Assembly (NCBI RefSeq): GCF_019655855.1
Contig: NZ_BPFX01000019.1
Span: 171,160 to 235,159, forward strand
Direction of reading: 5' to 3'
DNA length: 64,000 nt
Origin: Pseudomonas paralcaligenes
Lineage (GTDB): Bacteria; Pseudomonadota; Gammaproteobacteria; Pseudomonadales; Pseudomonadaceae
Made by a program: the position numbers and the translations under genes
The notes under the pieces: model-generated
Seen by the model: the letters and a program-made list of their open reading frames with translations, nothing else
The model's database searches: none
What the model was told of the DNA's origin: nothing
Part shown: positions 40,684 through 49,612 of the stretch, piece by piece
Layout: every line of letters begins with the position of its first letter
How positions within the stretch are numbered: position 1 is the stretch's first letter

Positions 40684-41393
40684 GCTTTCGGGGCCTGGCC
40701 GATTGTCTACGAGCTTCGTGGCCTCTGGTTGCGCCCCCCCGGGCGCGTCACTTTTTCTTGTTTGCCCAAGAAAAAGTAACCAAAAAGAAGGGCACCCCGA
40801 CATCCGGCCCCGCCTGCGGCGGGGTTCCCTCCCTCCGGCGCCACTCCGGGGGCCGGCTTACAAGGGCCATCCATGGCCCTTTAAGCCTCTCGCCGCATCC
40901 ATGCGGCTCGTCCCCCTGCGCAACACCTCCACTCGGCCTTCTGACGGGGACTTCAGCGCGCCTGAAACCTGGCAGCAACACCGCAAGCCAACTGGCGTCT
41001 GCCCGTACGCTCGACCAGCCCCCTCTCCCTCTGGGAGAGGGTTGGGGTGAGGGGCACCTTCGCGAGCAAAGCTCGCTCCTACGAACCGCTCGCGGGTTTC
41101 ACCCGCCCTATACAGCTCGCCAAATCGAAGGCCACCACCTGCCTACCGACTTGAAGCTGGAGATTGTGCCGGGACCAGTCCCGTCAGGAGGCCGAGCAGA
41201 ATCGTTGCGTAAGGGGTTGAGAGGCATGGATGCCGCGAGAGCGCCGATGGGCCAGGGATGGCCCTTCGGCGCGGGCCCCTGGAGCAATGATGGAGCGAGG
41301 GAAGTCGAGCGTAGCGAGACCCGTATGCCGGGCGTGCTTTCTCTTTGGTTACTTTCTCTTTGCACCGGGCGGCGATCCGCGAGCAAAGAGAAA
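40684..41393. repeat. Nested inverted-repeat block between thioesterase and LolA-like genes
   Basis: About 710 bases without a credible gene. The left arm (about 40727-40950) and right arm (about 41178-41418) are imperfect reverse complements: GGTTGCGCCCCCCCGGGCG faces CGCCCGGGGGGGCGAAACC, with similar SACTTTCTCTTTG/GGTTACTTTC blocks and matched AAGGGCCATCC / GGATGGCCCTT segments inside. The middle holds other families: CCCTCTCCCTCTGGGAGAGGG (from 41021), GCGAGCAAAGCTCGC (41063-41077), and CGCGGGTTTCACCCGCCCTA (41091-41110). Open frames here are repeat-derived. No transposase is present. Confidence 0.85.
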
Positions 41394-42032
41394 GTGACTC
41401 GCCCGGGGGGGCGAAACCCTAGCCCCAAGGCCACCTCAGCAATCAGCCTGATACTCATGGCTCTGGCACTAATGGTCACATCCCAGGCTCAGGCTTTCGA
41501 CTTGGCCGACCTCAGCGCCCAGCTGGCCAAGCCCACGGTAGTGCGCGGCCCCTTCATCCAGGAGAAGCACCTGCGCGCCCTGCCCACCCCGCTGACCAGC
41601 CAGGGCCAGTTCACCCTGTCCCGCGACCACGGCCTGCTCTGGCTGCTGCAGAAGCCCCTCAAGCAGGACTACCGCATCGACGACACCGGTATCGCCCGCC
41701 GCACGCCCGATGGCTGGCAGCAACAACCCGGCCAGGACGTCGCCGCCCAGCAGAGCCGCCTGTTCCTCGCCGTGCTCAAGGGCGACCGCTCTGGCCTGGA
41801 GCGCGACTTCGACCTCGAACTCAGCGGCGAACAGAACGCCTGGCGGCTCCAGCTCACCCCCCACTCCCTGCTGCTCAAGCAGATCTTCAGCGCCATCCGC
41901 ATTGACGGCGGCGCGCTGGTCGAGCGCATCGAGCTGATCGAGACCCAGGGCGACCGCACCGTCCTCAAGCTGCCGCAGAGCCAGGCCGGCGACGCATTGA
42001 CCGCGCAGGAGCGCGCCGACCTTGTCCACTAG
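41394..42032 (+). CDS. LolA-like outer-membrane carrier protein of the APE cluster
   Basis: A 212-residue periplasmic protein. The mature part begins FDLADLSAQLAKPTVVRGPF and has the beta-sheet motifs of LolA (GQFTLSRDHGLLWLLQKPLKQDYRI, DGGALVERIEL). LolA proteins shuttle lipidated cargo across the periplasm, and APE clusters encode a special member. The ATG at 41457 would leave a 13-residue, uncharged signal. A GTG at 41394 gives a standard signal peptide with Arg3, Arg7 and Lys12 and a long hydrophobic core. Its first 11 or so residues derive from the repeat block upstream. The gene overlaps the exporter start. Confidence 0.83.
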   Translation: MTRPGGRNPSPKATSAISLILMALALMVTSQAQAFDLADLSAQLAKPTVVRGPFIQEKHLRALPTPLTSQGQFTLSRDHGLLWLLQKPLKQDYRIDDTGIARRTPDGWQQQPGQDVAAQQSRLFLAVLKGDRSGLERDFDLELSGEQNAWRLQLTPHSLLLKQIFSAIRIDGGALVERIELIETQGDRTVLKLPQSQAGDALTAQERADLVH

Positions 42033-44349
42033 CCTGCAAAAAGCCCTGCCGCGCCTGTTCGGCGCCCTGCTGCTGGCCCTGCTGGCGCTGGCCGCCTGGC
42101 AGTGGCGCGACGGCCCGCCGGTGCAGGCCAGCATGCTCGCGCTGCTGCCCCAGGGCGCTGGCGATGCGCTGGTGCAGCAGGCCGAGCAGCGCATGCAGGA
42201 ACCGCTGTCGCGGGAGCTGCTGATCCTGGTCGGCCACCCGCAGCGCGAGCGTGCCATCGAGCTGGTGCGCCGTGCCGGTGAGGACTGGCAGGCCGGCGGC
42301 GGTTTCGACAAGGTGCAGTGGAGCCTGCAGGCCGACCTCGACAGCATCCGCCAGCAACTGCGCGCCAGCCGCCTGGCCCTGCTCGCGCCAAGCGACCGCC
42401 AGTTGCTGATCGAGCAACCGGACGCCTTCGTCGAGCAGCGGGCGCAGCAGCTGTTCGACACCTTCTCCGGCTTCGGCCTGCTGCCCACCGAGCAGGACTG
42501 GCTCGGCCTCGGCCTGCGTGCCCAGCAGACGCTCAACCCCGGCAGCCGTATCCAGGCCGACCTGGGCAGCGGCGCCCTGCTGCTGCAGGAGCCGGGCATG
42601 ACCTGGGCACTGCTGCGCCTGCGCACCCGCGGCGACGCCTTCGACATGCAGGCGCCGCCGCAGATCGCCGCCGACGTGGCCGGGCTGCGCCGGCAGGTCG
42701 AGGCTGCTGGCGGCCAGCTGCTGGCGGCGGGCGGCGTGCTGCACGCGGCGGCCGGCCAGGCCAAGGCCACCCACGAGATCGCCCTGATCGGCGGCGGCGC
42801 CACCCTCGGCACCCTGTTGCTGCTCCTGCTCGCCTTCCGTCGCCCGCGCGTACTGGTCAGCCTGATGCCCATGGGCGTGGCGCTGCTGGCCGGCTGCACC
42901 GCCTGCGTGCTGGTGTTCGGCCAGATCAACGCGCTGACCCTGGTGCTCGGCGCCAGCCTGGTCGGCGTCGCCGCCGACTATCCGCAGCACTACCTGAGCA
43001 AGAGCTGGAGCGACGGCCAGTGGTCGAGCTGGGCGGCCCTGCGCGAAACCCTGCCGGGCCTGTCCCTGAGCCTGGGCACCAACCTCGCCGGCTACCTGGC
43101 GCTGGCCTTCACGCCCTTCCCGGCGCTGACCCAGATCGCCCTGTTCTCCGCCGCCGGCCTGATCGGCGCCTTCCTCTGCTCGGTGTGCCTGCTGCCGGCC
43201 TGGCTGAACAACCTGCGCCTGGCGCCGCCGCCCAGCCTGCGCCGCGCCGCCGAGCGCCTGGTGCAGCGCCGCGAACATCTGCTTGCACGTACCGGTAGCT
43301 GGCCGCTGCTGCTCGCCCTGCTAGCCTTCTGCGCCGGAGGCCTGTGGCAGCTGAAGCCGCAGAACGACCTGCGCCAGTGGCTGGGCCAGGAACCGAAATT
43401 GATGGACGAGGCCCGGCGCATCGCCGAACTCACCGGCCAGCAGCCCACCAGCCAGTTCTTCCTGGTGCGCGGCGCCGACGAAACGCAACTGCTGCAACGC
43501 CAGGCCGAGCTGGGCCGGCGCCTGGACGCCGCCGTCGCAGACGGCCACCTGCGTGGCTATCGCGCGCTCAGCCAGCTCAGCGCATCGGACAGCGAGCTGG
43601 CACCGCTGCGCGCCGCACTGAACGATCTGCCGCAACACTGGCAACCACTGCTCGACCTCGGCCTGCCGGAAGCTGCCCTGCGCGCTGAACTGGACGAGCT
43701 GCTACGGGTCCCGCAACCCGCTCTGGAGCAGGCCCTGGCCGGCCCGCTGGGCGAAGCCTGGCGGCCGCTCTGGCTGGGCCGTAATGAGAACGGAGTAGCC
43801 GGCATCGTCAGTCTGCAGGGCCTCAACGACACCGCGCTGCTGCGCCAAGCCGCCGAGGGGCTGGACGACGTGCAGCTGGTCGACCGCCTCGGCGAGCTGA
43901 ACGGCCTGTTCGCCGCCACCCAGCTCAGCGCCGCCGAACTCAAGCTGCTGTCCAGCGCCGCCATTCTCCTGCTGCTGTGCCTGCCGTTCGGCCTCGGCGG
44001 CGCCCTGCGGGTGATCTGCCTGCCGCTGCTCTCGGCCCTGGCGGCGCTGGCCTGCCTCGGCTGGCTGGGCCAACCGCTGACCCTGTTCAGCCTGTTCGGC
44101 CTGCTGCTGATCACCGCCATCGGCGTCGACTACGCCATCCTGATGCGCGAGAACATCGGCGGCCCGGCGGTCAGCCTGCTCGGCACCCTGCTCTCGGCGC
44201 TCACCGCCTGGCTGTCGTTCGGCCTGCTGCTGATCAGCCAGACCCCGGCCATCGCCAATTTCGGCCTGGCGATCAGCCTCGGCCTGATGTTCTGCTTCCT
44301 GCTTTCGCCCTGGGCCGCCGCGCGGCCCCACAAGGAGGTGTTCGCGTGA
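42022..44349 (+). CDS. MMPL-family exporter of the APE cluster
   Basis: A 775-residue RND/MMPL transporter with two halves. Each half has one early membrane helix, a large periplasmic domain (about 30-240 and 440-630), then five helices. The helix-IV acidic motifs are LVGVAADYPQHYL and AIGVDYAILMRENI. Such exporters flip or extract lipids and pigments driven by proton flow; this one should move the finished polyene conjugate out of the inner membrane, handing it to the LolA-like protein. The TTG start at 42022 lies within the LolA-like gene, so translation is coupled. Confidence 0.9.
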   Translation: MSTSLQKALPRLFGALLLALLALAAWQWRDGPPVQASMLALLPQGAGDALVQQAEQRMQEPLSRELLILVGHPQRERAIELVRRAGEDWQAGGGFDKVQWSLQADLDSIRQQLRASRLALLAPSDRQLLIEQPDAFVEQRAQQLFDTFSGFGLLPTEQDWLGLGLRAQQTLNPGSRIQADLGSGALLLQEPGMTWALLRLRTRGDAFDMQAPPQIAADVAGLRRQVEAAGGQLLAAGGVLHAAAGQAKATHEIALIGGGATLGTLLLLLLAFRRPRVLVSLMPMGVALLAGCTACVLVFGQINALTLVLGASLVGVAADYPQHYLSKSWSDGQWSSWAALRETLPGLSLSLGTNLAGYLALAFTPFPALTQIALFSAAGLIGAFLCSVCLLPAWLNNLRLAPPPSLRRAAERLVQRREHLLARTGSWPLLLALLAFCAGGLWQLKPQNDLRQWLGQEPKLMDEARRIAELTGQQPTSQFFLVRGADETQLLQRQAELGRRLDAAVADGHLRGYRALSQLSASDSELAPLRAALNDLPQHWQPLLDLGLPEAALRAELDELLRVPQPALEQALAGPLGEAWRPLWLGRNENGVAGIVSLQGLNDTALLRQAAEGLDDVQLVDRLGELNGLFAATQLSAAELKLLSSAAILLLLCLPFGLGGALRVICLPLLSALAALACLGWLGQPLTLFSLFGLLLITAIGVDYAILMRENIGGPAVSLLGTLLSALTAWLSFGLLLISQTPAIANFGLAISLGLMFCFLLSPWAAARPHKEVFA

Positions 44350-45494
44350 CCGCGATCGGATTCTGGCTGCTGGCGCTGGCCATCTACGCCCTGGTGGCCA
44401 TCGTCGGCGGCCGCCGGCTGATCCCCATCGTCGGCCAGCTGTTAGTGGCCGCGATCGCGATTCCAGCCCTGCTGCTGTGGTGGGTCGAGCCGCACTGGCA
44501 GCTGGGCGCCCAGGACCTGCTGGCGCCGACCTGGCTGAACCTGGCCTACGGCCTGGGCTTCGCCCTGCTGCTGGGCTACATCCTCAGCGACGTGATCGAC
44601 CTCGACCTCAGCCCGGCCTGCCTGAAGATCGCCCTGCCCAGCTTCCTGGTACCGATGCTGGCCGGCCTGGCCTGCGCCCTCTGGCTGCTGCCCGGCGAGC
44701 GCAGCTGGCTGAGTTCGGTGGGCATCGGCCTGCTGTTCTCGATCACCGCGATCCCGGTGCTCTACCTGTTCCTGCAGAGCATCGGCTACCCGCCGGCGGA
44801 CACCAAGCGCCTGCTGCACGCGGCGATCCTGATGGACTTCATGTGCTGGAGCCTGTTCGGCCTGGCCCAGGGCACCAGCCACCCGGCCGCGCTGCTCTGG
44901 CCGCTGCTGGCCGCTGCCCTGCCACTGCTGCTGCGCCTGCTCAAGCTGCGCCACCCGCTGTTCTACAGCCTGCCGTTCTTCGCCCTGATGCTGCTGTTCC
45001 AGCAGCTCAAGCTCAACGCTCTGGTGTTCGGTATCGCCTACATGCTGTGCCTGGCCTGGCTCAGGCAGCCGTTCGTCCTGCCGTTGCCGGCGCGGCCATG
45101 GAAGCTGTTGATGAACGGCCTGGCGGTGCCATTGATCCTGACCTGCGGCGTGCTGCGAGTGGATTTTCATGGCATAGGTCAACATTACTCCTGGCTCGTC
45201 ATCGGTACCCTTCTGCTGCTGCCGGTGGCCAGCAAGGTGCTCGGCAGCTGGCTCGGCCTGCACTGGGCCGACCCGGACGCCGCGGCGCGAGTCAAGTGGC
45301 GCGAGAGCCTGCTGCTGAACATCCGCGGCCTGACCGAAATCGTGTTCCTCAACCTGCTCCTGCAACTCCAGTTGATCGATTCGCTGGTGTACTTCGGCCT
45401 GTTGCTGATGAGCCTGTTCTCTACCCTGCTGCCGGCCCTGCTGGGGCGGCATGCCTACCATCAAGAAGCGAGGGGTCGTTATGAAATCTCCTGA
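44346..45494 (+). CDS. Multi-span membrane protein resembling CPA2 sodium/proton exchangers
   Basis: A 382-residue protein with about eleven membrane segments. The stretch SDVIDLDLSPACLKIALPSF and GLTEIVFLNLLLQLQLID, and the general hydrophobic layout, resemble the exchanger fold of the CPA2 family. The usual antiporter acidic pair is not clearly recognisable, and no nucleotide-sensing domain follows. It may supply or respond to proton flow during export, but its function is unclear. The GTG start overlaps the exporter stop, so it is part of the same transcript. It overlaps the flavoprotein start by 14 bases. Confidence 0.72.
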   Translation: MTAIGFWLLALAIYALVAIVGGRRLIPIVGQLLVAAIAIPALLLWWVEPHWQLGAQDLLAPTWLNLAYGLGFALLLGYILSDVIDLDLSPACLKIALPSFLVPMLAGLACALWLLPGERSWLSSVGIGLLFSITAIPVLYLFLQSIGYPPADTKRLLHAAILMDFMCWSLFGLAQGTSHPAALLWPLLAAALPLLLRLLKLRHPLFYSLPFFALMLLFQQLKLNALVFGIAYMLCLAWLRQPFVLPLPARPWKLLMNGLAVPLILTCGVLRVDFHGIGQHYSWLVIGTLLLLPVASKVLGSWLGLHWADPDAAARVKWRESLLLNIRGLTEIVFLNLLLQLQLIDSLVYFGLLLMSLFSTLLPALLGRHAYHQEARGRYEIS

Positions 45495-46728
45495 AGTCGA
45501 ACAACGCCAGGTCGTCGTCATCGGCGCGGGCCCGTCCGGCGCCATCGCCGCCGCCATCCTCAAGCGCCAGGGCCACGACGTGCTGGTGCTGGAGCGCCAG
45601 CGCTTCCCCCGCTTCTCCATCGGCGAGAGCCTGCTGTCACACTGCCTGGACTTCGTCGAGGAAGCGGGCATGCTCGACGCGGTACAGGCCGCCGGCTTCC
45701 AGACCAAGCACGGTGCTGCCTTCGCGTGGGGCGAGCGCTACACCGAATTCGACTTCCGCGACAAGTTCACCGCCGGCAAGGACTCGACCTACCAGGTGAT
45801 CCGCGCCGACTTCGACAAGCTGCTGGCCGACGAGGCCGCGCGCCAGGGCGTGGAAATCCGCTACGAAGAAGAAATCTTCGCTGCCGATTTCGCCGGTGAC
45901 TGCCCGCGCCTGTCGGTGCGTCGCCTGGCCGATGGCCACGAATACCAGGTCGAGTGCGCCTTCGTCCTCGACGGTAGCGGCTACGGCCGCGTGCTACCGC
46001 GCCTGCTCGACCTCGACACGCCGTCGTCCTTCCCGATCCGCCAGGCGGTGTTCACCCATATCGAGGACCGCATCGATCCGGCCTCCGACTTCGACCGCGA
46101 GAAGATCCTCATCACCACCCATCCCCGGCTGCGCGACGTGTGGTTCTGGACCATCCCGTTCAGCAACGGCCGCTGCTCGCTGGGCGTGGTTTCCGCCGCC
46201 GAGCACTACGAGGGCTACCCGAAGGATCTGGACGCCTGTCTCAAGCAGTTCGTCGCGGAAACCCCGAGCCTGGCCAAGGTCCTGGAGAACGCCGTGTGGG
46301 ACACCCCGGCCCGCGCCATCGGCGGCTACTCGGCCAACGTCAAGAGCCTGCACGGCCCGGGCTTCGCCCTGCTGGGCAACGCCGCCGAGTTTCTCGACCC
46401 GGTGTTCAGCTCCGGCGTGACCATCGCCATGCGCTCGGCAAGCATGGCCGCCGGCCTGCTGCATCGCCAGCTGAACGGCGAGGCGGTGGACTGGGAGAGC
46501 GAGTTTGCCCTTCCGCTCAAGCGCGGCGTGGACACATTCCGCGTGTACGTCCAGGGTTGGTACGATGGCACCTTCCAGGACGTGATCTTCTACGAGAAGT
46601 CCTCATCGGACATCCGCCGCATGATCTGCTCGATCCTCGCCGGCTACGCCTGGGACGAGAAGAACCCCTATGTCGCCGAGCCCAAGCGCCGCCTGGGCGT
46701 GCTGGCCGAAATCTGCGCTGCCAGCTGA
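45481..46728 (+). CDS. FAD-dependent halogenase-like oxidoreductase of the APE cluster
   Basis: A 415-residue flavoprotein of the halogenase/hydroxylase superfamily. VVVIGAGPSGAIAAAILKRQG is the FAD-binding Rossmann motif and GNAAEFLDPVFSSGV the C-terminal FAD motif. Two features typical of flavin halogenases are present. One is Lys76 in FQTKHGAAFAWG, placed like the halide-relay lysine. The other is WFWTIP at 221-226, the WxWxIP signature that blocks monooxygenation. It might add chlorine or bromine to the aryl head, as known for flexirubins and xanthomonadins, or may be a reductase or hydroxylase that kept the motif. It is followed by a methyltransferase. Confidence 0.78.
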   Translation: MKSPEVEQRQVVVIGAGPSGAIAAAILKRQGHDVLVLERQRFPRFSIGESLLSHCLDFVEEAGMLDAVQAAGFQTKHGAAFAWGERYTEFDFRDKFTAGKDSTYQVIRADFDKLLADEAARQGVEIRYEEEIFAADFAGDCPRLSVRRLADGHEYQVECAFVLDGSGYGRVLPRLLDLDTPSSFPIRQAVFTHIEDRIDPASDFDREKILITTHPRLRDVWFWTIPFSNGRCSLGVVSAAEHYEGYPKDLDACLKQFVAETPSLAKVLENAVWDTPARAIGGYSANVKSLHGPGFALLGNAAEFLDPVFSSGVTIAMRSASMAAGLLHRQLNGEAVDWESEFALPLKRGVDTFRVYVQGWYDGTFQDVIFYEKSSSDIRRMICSILAGYAWDEKNPYVAEPKRRLGVLAEICAAS

Positions 46729-46741
46729 GGAAGCCCTGTCG

Positions 46742-47452
46742 ATGGAACGCGCCGCCCCCACCTATGTCGAGGAAACCCGCTTCGGTTTCTGGTTCCTGCA
46801 GAGCCATGTCTGGCAGCACCACGTGCTGCGGGTGGCGATCAACGACCTCAAGCGCCTGATCGACGCGCCGCTGCCCGAGGCGCCGGTGCTGCTCGACGCC
46901 GGCTGCGGCCAGGGCCGCTCGTTCCGCCTGCTGCAACAAGCCTTCGCCCCGGCGCGGATGATCGGCCTGGACGCCGATCCGCACAGCCTCGACTGCTCCC
47001 GCGCCGAGGCCGAGCGACTGGGCCTGGACGTGGAACTGATCGCCAGCGACTGCGCCAGCATCCAGCTACCCGACGCCAGCGTCGACATCCTGTTCTGCCA
47101 CCAGACCTTCCACCATCTGGTCGAGCAGGAGCAGGCCCTGGCCGAGTTCTGGCGCGTACTCAAGCCGGGCGGCCTGCTGCTGTTCGCCGAGTCGACCAAG
47201 TACTACATCGACACCTGGGTGATCCGCTGGCTATTCCGCCACCCGATGCACGTGCAGAAGAGTGCCGAGGAATACCTGGGCATGCTGCGCGAGCAGGGCT
47301 TCCAGTTCACCGAGAACAACGTCTCATACCCCTACCTGTGGTGGAGCCGCTCCAGGGACTTCGGCCTGCTGGAGCGTTGGGGCATCATGAAGCCCAAGCC
47401 GTTCGGCCAGCGCAACGAGACCCTGGTCAACGTGGTGGCGCGCAAGCCGTGA
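46742..47452 (+). CDS. SAM-dependent methyltransferase of the APE cluster
   Basis: A 236-residue class I methyltransferase: LLDAGCGQGRSFRLL is the SAM-binding loop, GLDADPHSLD the acidic ribose-binding end, and LFCHQTFHHL the motif IV region. It may methylate the aryl ring or its hydroxyl, or the polyene carboxyl end. It precedes a DUF3261 lipoprotein by an overlapping start. Confidence 0.88.
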   Translation: MERAAPTYVEETRFGFWFLQSHVWQHHVLRVAINDLKRLIDAPLPEAPVLLDAGCGQGRSFRLLQQAFAPARMIGLDADPHSLDCSRAEAERLGLDVELIASDCASIQLPDASVDILFCHQTFHHLVEQEQALAEFWRVLKPGGLLLFAESTKYYIDTWVIRWLFRHPMHVQKSAEEYLGMLREQGFQFTENNVSYPYLWWSRSRDFGLLERWGIMKPKPFGQRNETLVNVVARKP

Positions 47453-47946
47453 CGCTGCGCATCCTGCTACTCGCCCTGACGCTGGCGCTCGGCGCCTGCG
47501 CCGCGCGGACGCCCGTGCCGGAGAACAACCCGGCGCTGGTCGCGGAGCTGCCGCTCGGCCTGCAGATCGAGCGTACCCAGGCCAGCACCGAACAGGCCTG
47601 GCTGCTGATGGTGCAGGCCGAGGGCCAGGCGCTGCGCTGGTCGCTGTTCGACCCGCTCGGCGTGCCCCTGGCGCGCCAGCTGCTGGAAAACGGCCAATGG
47701 CGCAACGACGGCCTGCTGCCGCCCAACCCAGAGGCCCGCGAACTGTTCGCCGCCCTGCTGTTCGCCCTGACCGCCGAGGACGCCCTGGGCGCCTATCCGG
47801 CGGGCGACTGGGAGCGCGACGCCGATGGTCAGCGCCGGCTTAACCCGGACTGGCGAATCCGCTACCGTTCCGCACTGGATTTCACCCTCGCGACCCGCGA
47901 CCTGGCCTACCAGGTGCGCGCGCTGAATCAAGAAGAAGGCAACTGA
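47449..47946 (+). CDS. DUF3261-type lipoprotein of the APE cluster
   Basis: A 165-residue predicted lipoprotein. The signal sequence TLRILLLALTLALGAC has a lipobox (LGAC) with lipid-modified cysteine. The rest is a compact domain (LGLQIERTQASTEQAWLLMVQ; NGQWRNDGLLPP) found in APE clusters. It probably helps with display or periplasmic transfer of the pigment. GTG 47449 overlaps the methyltransferase stop, and its own stop shares a base with the next gene. Confidence 0.8.
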   Translation: MTLRILLLALTLALGACAARTPVPENNPALVAELPLGLQIERTQASTEQAWLLMVQAEGQALRWSLFDPLGVPLARQLLENGQWRNDGLLPPNPEARELFAALLFALTAEDALGAYPAGDWERDADGQRRLNPDWRIRYRSALDFTLATRDLAYQVRALNQEEGN

Positions 47947-49133
47947 TGCCCAGCTATCTCAATGCCCTCGGCCTGCTCTGCGCCCTGGGCGAAGGCAAGC
48001 AGACGGTGACCGACGCGCTGTTCGCCGGCGACGCCTCCGGCATGCGCGCCGAGGACGGCTGGGTGACCGGCCGGAGGATCACCGTCGGTGCCGTGCGCGC
48101 CGCCCTGCCGGACATGCCCGCCGGCTTCGAGCCTTCCCACAGTCGCAACAACCAGCTGCTGCTGGCCGCCGCACGGCAGATCGAGCCCGAGCTGCGCGCC
48201 GCCATCGCCCGCTTCGGCGCCACCCGCGTCGGCCTGGTGCTGGGCACCAGCACCTCGGGCATCCACGAGGCCAGCCAGAGCATCGCCCGCTTCGTCCGCG
48301 AGGGCGAGCTGCCGCCCGAGTACGACTACGCCCAGCAGGAGATGGCCGCGCCGGCCAACTTCCTCGCCGACTGGCTGGGCCTGGCCGGCCCGGTGTACTG
48401 CCAATCCACCGCCTGCACCTCCAGCGCCCGCGCCCTGCTCAGCGCCCACCGCCTGCTCCGACAGGGACTGTGCGATGCGGTGATCTGCGGCGGTGTGGAC
48501 AGCCTGTGCCGGCTGACCCTGAACGGCTTCTCGGCCCTGGAGGCGGTGTCCGCCGAGCCCTGCAATCCCTTCTCGGTGAACCGCCACGGCATCAATATCG
48601 GCGAGGGCGCGGCGCTGTTCCTGATGACGAAAGAGGCCAGCCCCATCGCCTTCTTCGGCGGCGGCGCCAGCTCCGACGCGCACCACATTTCCGCACCGCA
48701 CCCCGAGGGCCTGGGCGCCCGCGTGGCGATGGAAAAGGCGCTGTCCAGCGCCGGCCTCGACGCCACTGACATCGATTACCTCAACCTGCACGGCACCGCC
48801 ACGGCGCACAACGACGCCATGGAGAGCCAGGCCGTGCGCGCCTTGTTCCCCGCCGGTGTGGCCTGCTCCTCGACCAAGCCGCTGACCGGCCACACCCTGG
48901 GCGCCGCCGGCGCGCTGGAAGCGGCCTTCTGCTGGCTCGTCTTAAGCGAGCACAACCGCGACGGCCTGCTGCCGCCGCACCTGTGGGACGGCCAGGCCGA
49001 CCCGGCCCTGGCGCCGCTGGAGCTGGTCGGCGCCGGCGACCGCCTCACGCGCGCCGAGGGCCGGCGGCTGATGAGCAACTCCTTCGCCTTCGGCGGCAAC
49101 AACGTGGCGCTGATTCTGGGTGACGCGCCATGA
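47946..49133 (+). CDS. apeO: Beta-ketoacyl synthase of the APE cluster (ApeO type)
   Basis: A 395-residue ketosynthase with an intact triad: Cys in YCQSTACTSSARALLS, His in HGTATAHND, and His in STKPLTGHTLGAAGA. The NRHGINIGEGAALFL and SFAFGGNNV motifs are typical of FabB-like enzymes. It should catalyse elongation of the carrier-bound polyene with malonyl units, working with the chain-length-factor-like ApeC. It begins on the last base of the lipoprotein stop. Confidence 0.92.
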   Translation: MPSYLNALGLLCALGEGKQTVTDALFAGDASGMRAEDGWVTGRRITVGAVRAALPDMPAGFEPSHSRNNQLLLAAARQIEPELRAAIARFGATRVGLVLGTSTSGIHEASQSIARFVREGELPPEYDYAQQEMAAPANFLADWLGLAGPVYCQSTACTSSARALLSAHRLLRQGLCDAVICGGVDSLCRLTLNGFSALEAVSAEPCNPFSVNRHGINIGEGAALFLMTKEASPIAFFGGGASSDAHHISAPHPEGLGARVAMEKALSSAGLDATDIDYLNLHGTATAHNDAMESQAVRALFPAGVACSSTKPLTGHTLGAAGALEAAFCWLVLSEHNRDGLLPPHLWDGQADPALAPLELVGAGDRLTRAEGRRLMSNSFAFGGNNVALILGDAP

Positions 49134-49612
49134 GCCACTGGCCCATCGCCGAACTGGTGCCCCACGCGGGCGACATGATCCTGATCGACGAGGTGGTCGG
49201 CTTCGGCACCGAGGAGATCGAGACCCGCCTCACCGTGCGTCCAGGCGGCCTGTTCAACCTGGCCGACGGCAGCCTGCCGGCCTGGGTCGGCATCGAGCTG
49301 ATGGCCCAGAGCGTGGCCGCCTACGCCGGCTGCCAGGCGCGCCAGGCCGGCCTGCCGGTGGAGCTGGGCTTCCTCCTCGGCACGCGCAAGTACGACTGCA
49401 ACGTCGAGCGCTTCCCGGCCGGCGCCGAGCTGCGCATCCATGCCCTGCGCTCGCTGCAGGACGACAACGGCATGGGCGTGTTCGAATGCCGCCTGTCCGG
49501 GCCCGGCATCCTGGCCGAGGCGCGCCTCAACGTGTTCCGCCCGCCGCAGGTGGCGAGCTATCTGCAAGAGCCATCGCTACAACGGCCATCGCCACGAGAA
49601 CAATCGCAATGA
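49130..49612 (+). CDS. apeP: 3-hydroxyacyl-carrier dehydratase, hotdog fold (ApeP type)
   Basis: A 160-residue single hotdog of the FabA/FabZ group. Catalytic His lies in VPHAGDMILIDEVV, the acidic partner in VGIELMAQSVAAYAG, and the strand NVERFPAGAELRIHAL follows. In APE systems ApeI and ApeP form a mixed dehydratase complex. If the ApeI-like domain upstream is truly broken, this protein would need to act alone. It overlaps both the ketosynthase and the ketoreductase by 4 bases. Confidence 0.9.
   Translation: MSHWPIAELVPHAGDMILIDEVVGFGTEEIETRLTVRPGGLFNLADGSLPAWVGIELMAQSVAAYAGCQARQAGLPVELGFLLGTRKYDCNVERFPAGAELRIHALRSLQDDNGMGVFECRLSGPGILAEARLNVFRPPQVASYLQEPSLQRPSPREQSQ

Noticed and set aside
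40684..41393. Open reading frame through the repeat block encoding Lys-rich peptides such as QEKVTKKKG
   Set aside because: The peptides come from the inverted repeats themselves; such frames recur with the repeat in Pseudomonas and have no ribosome site or family.
40684..41420. Insertion sequence with long terminal inverted repeats
   Set aside because: The arms are long and mirrored, but there is no transposase and no clear target duplication; the structure is a nest of dispersed repeats.
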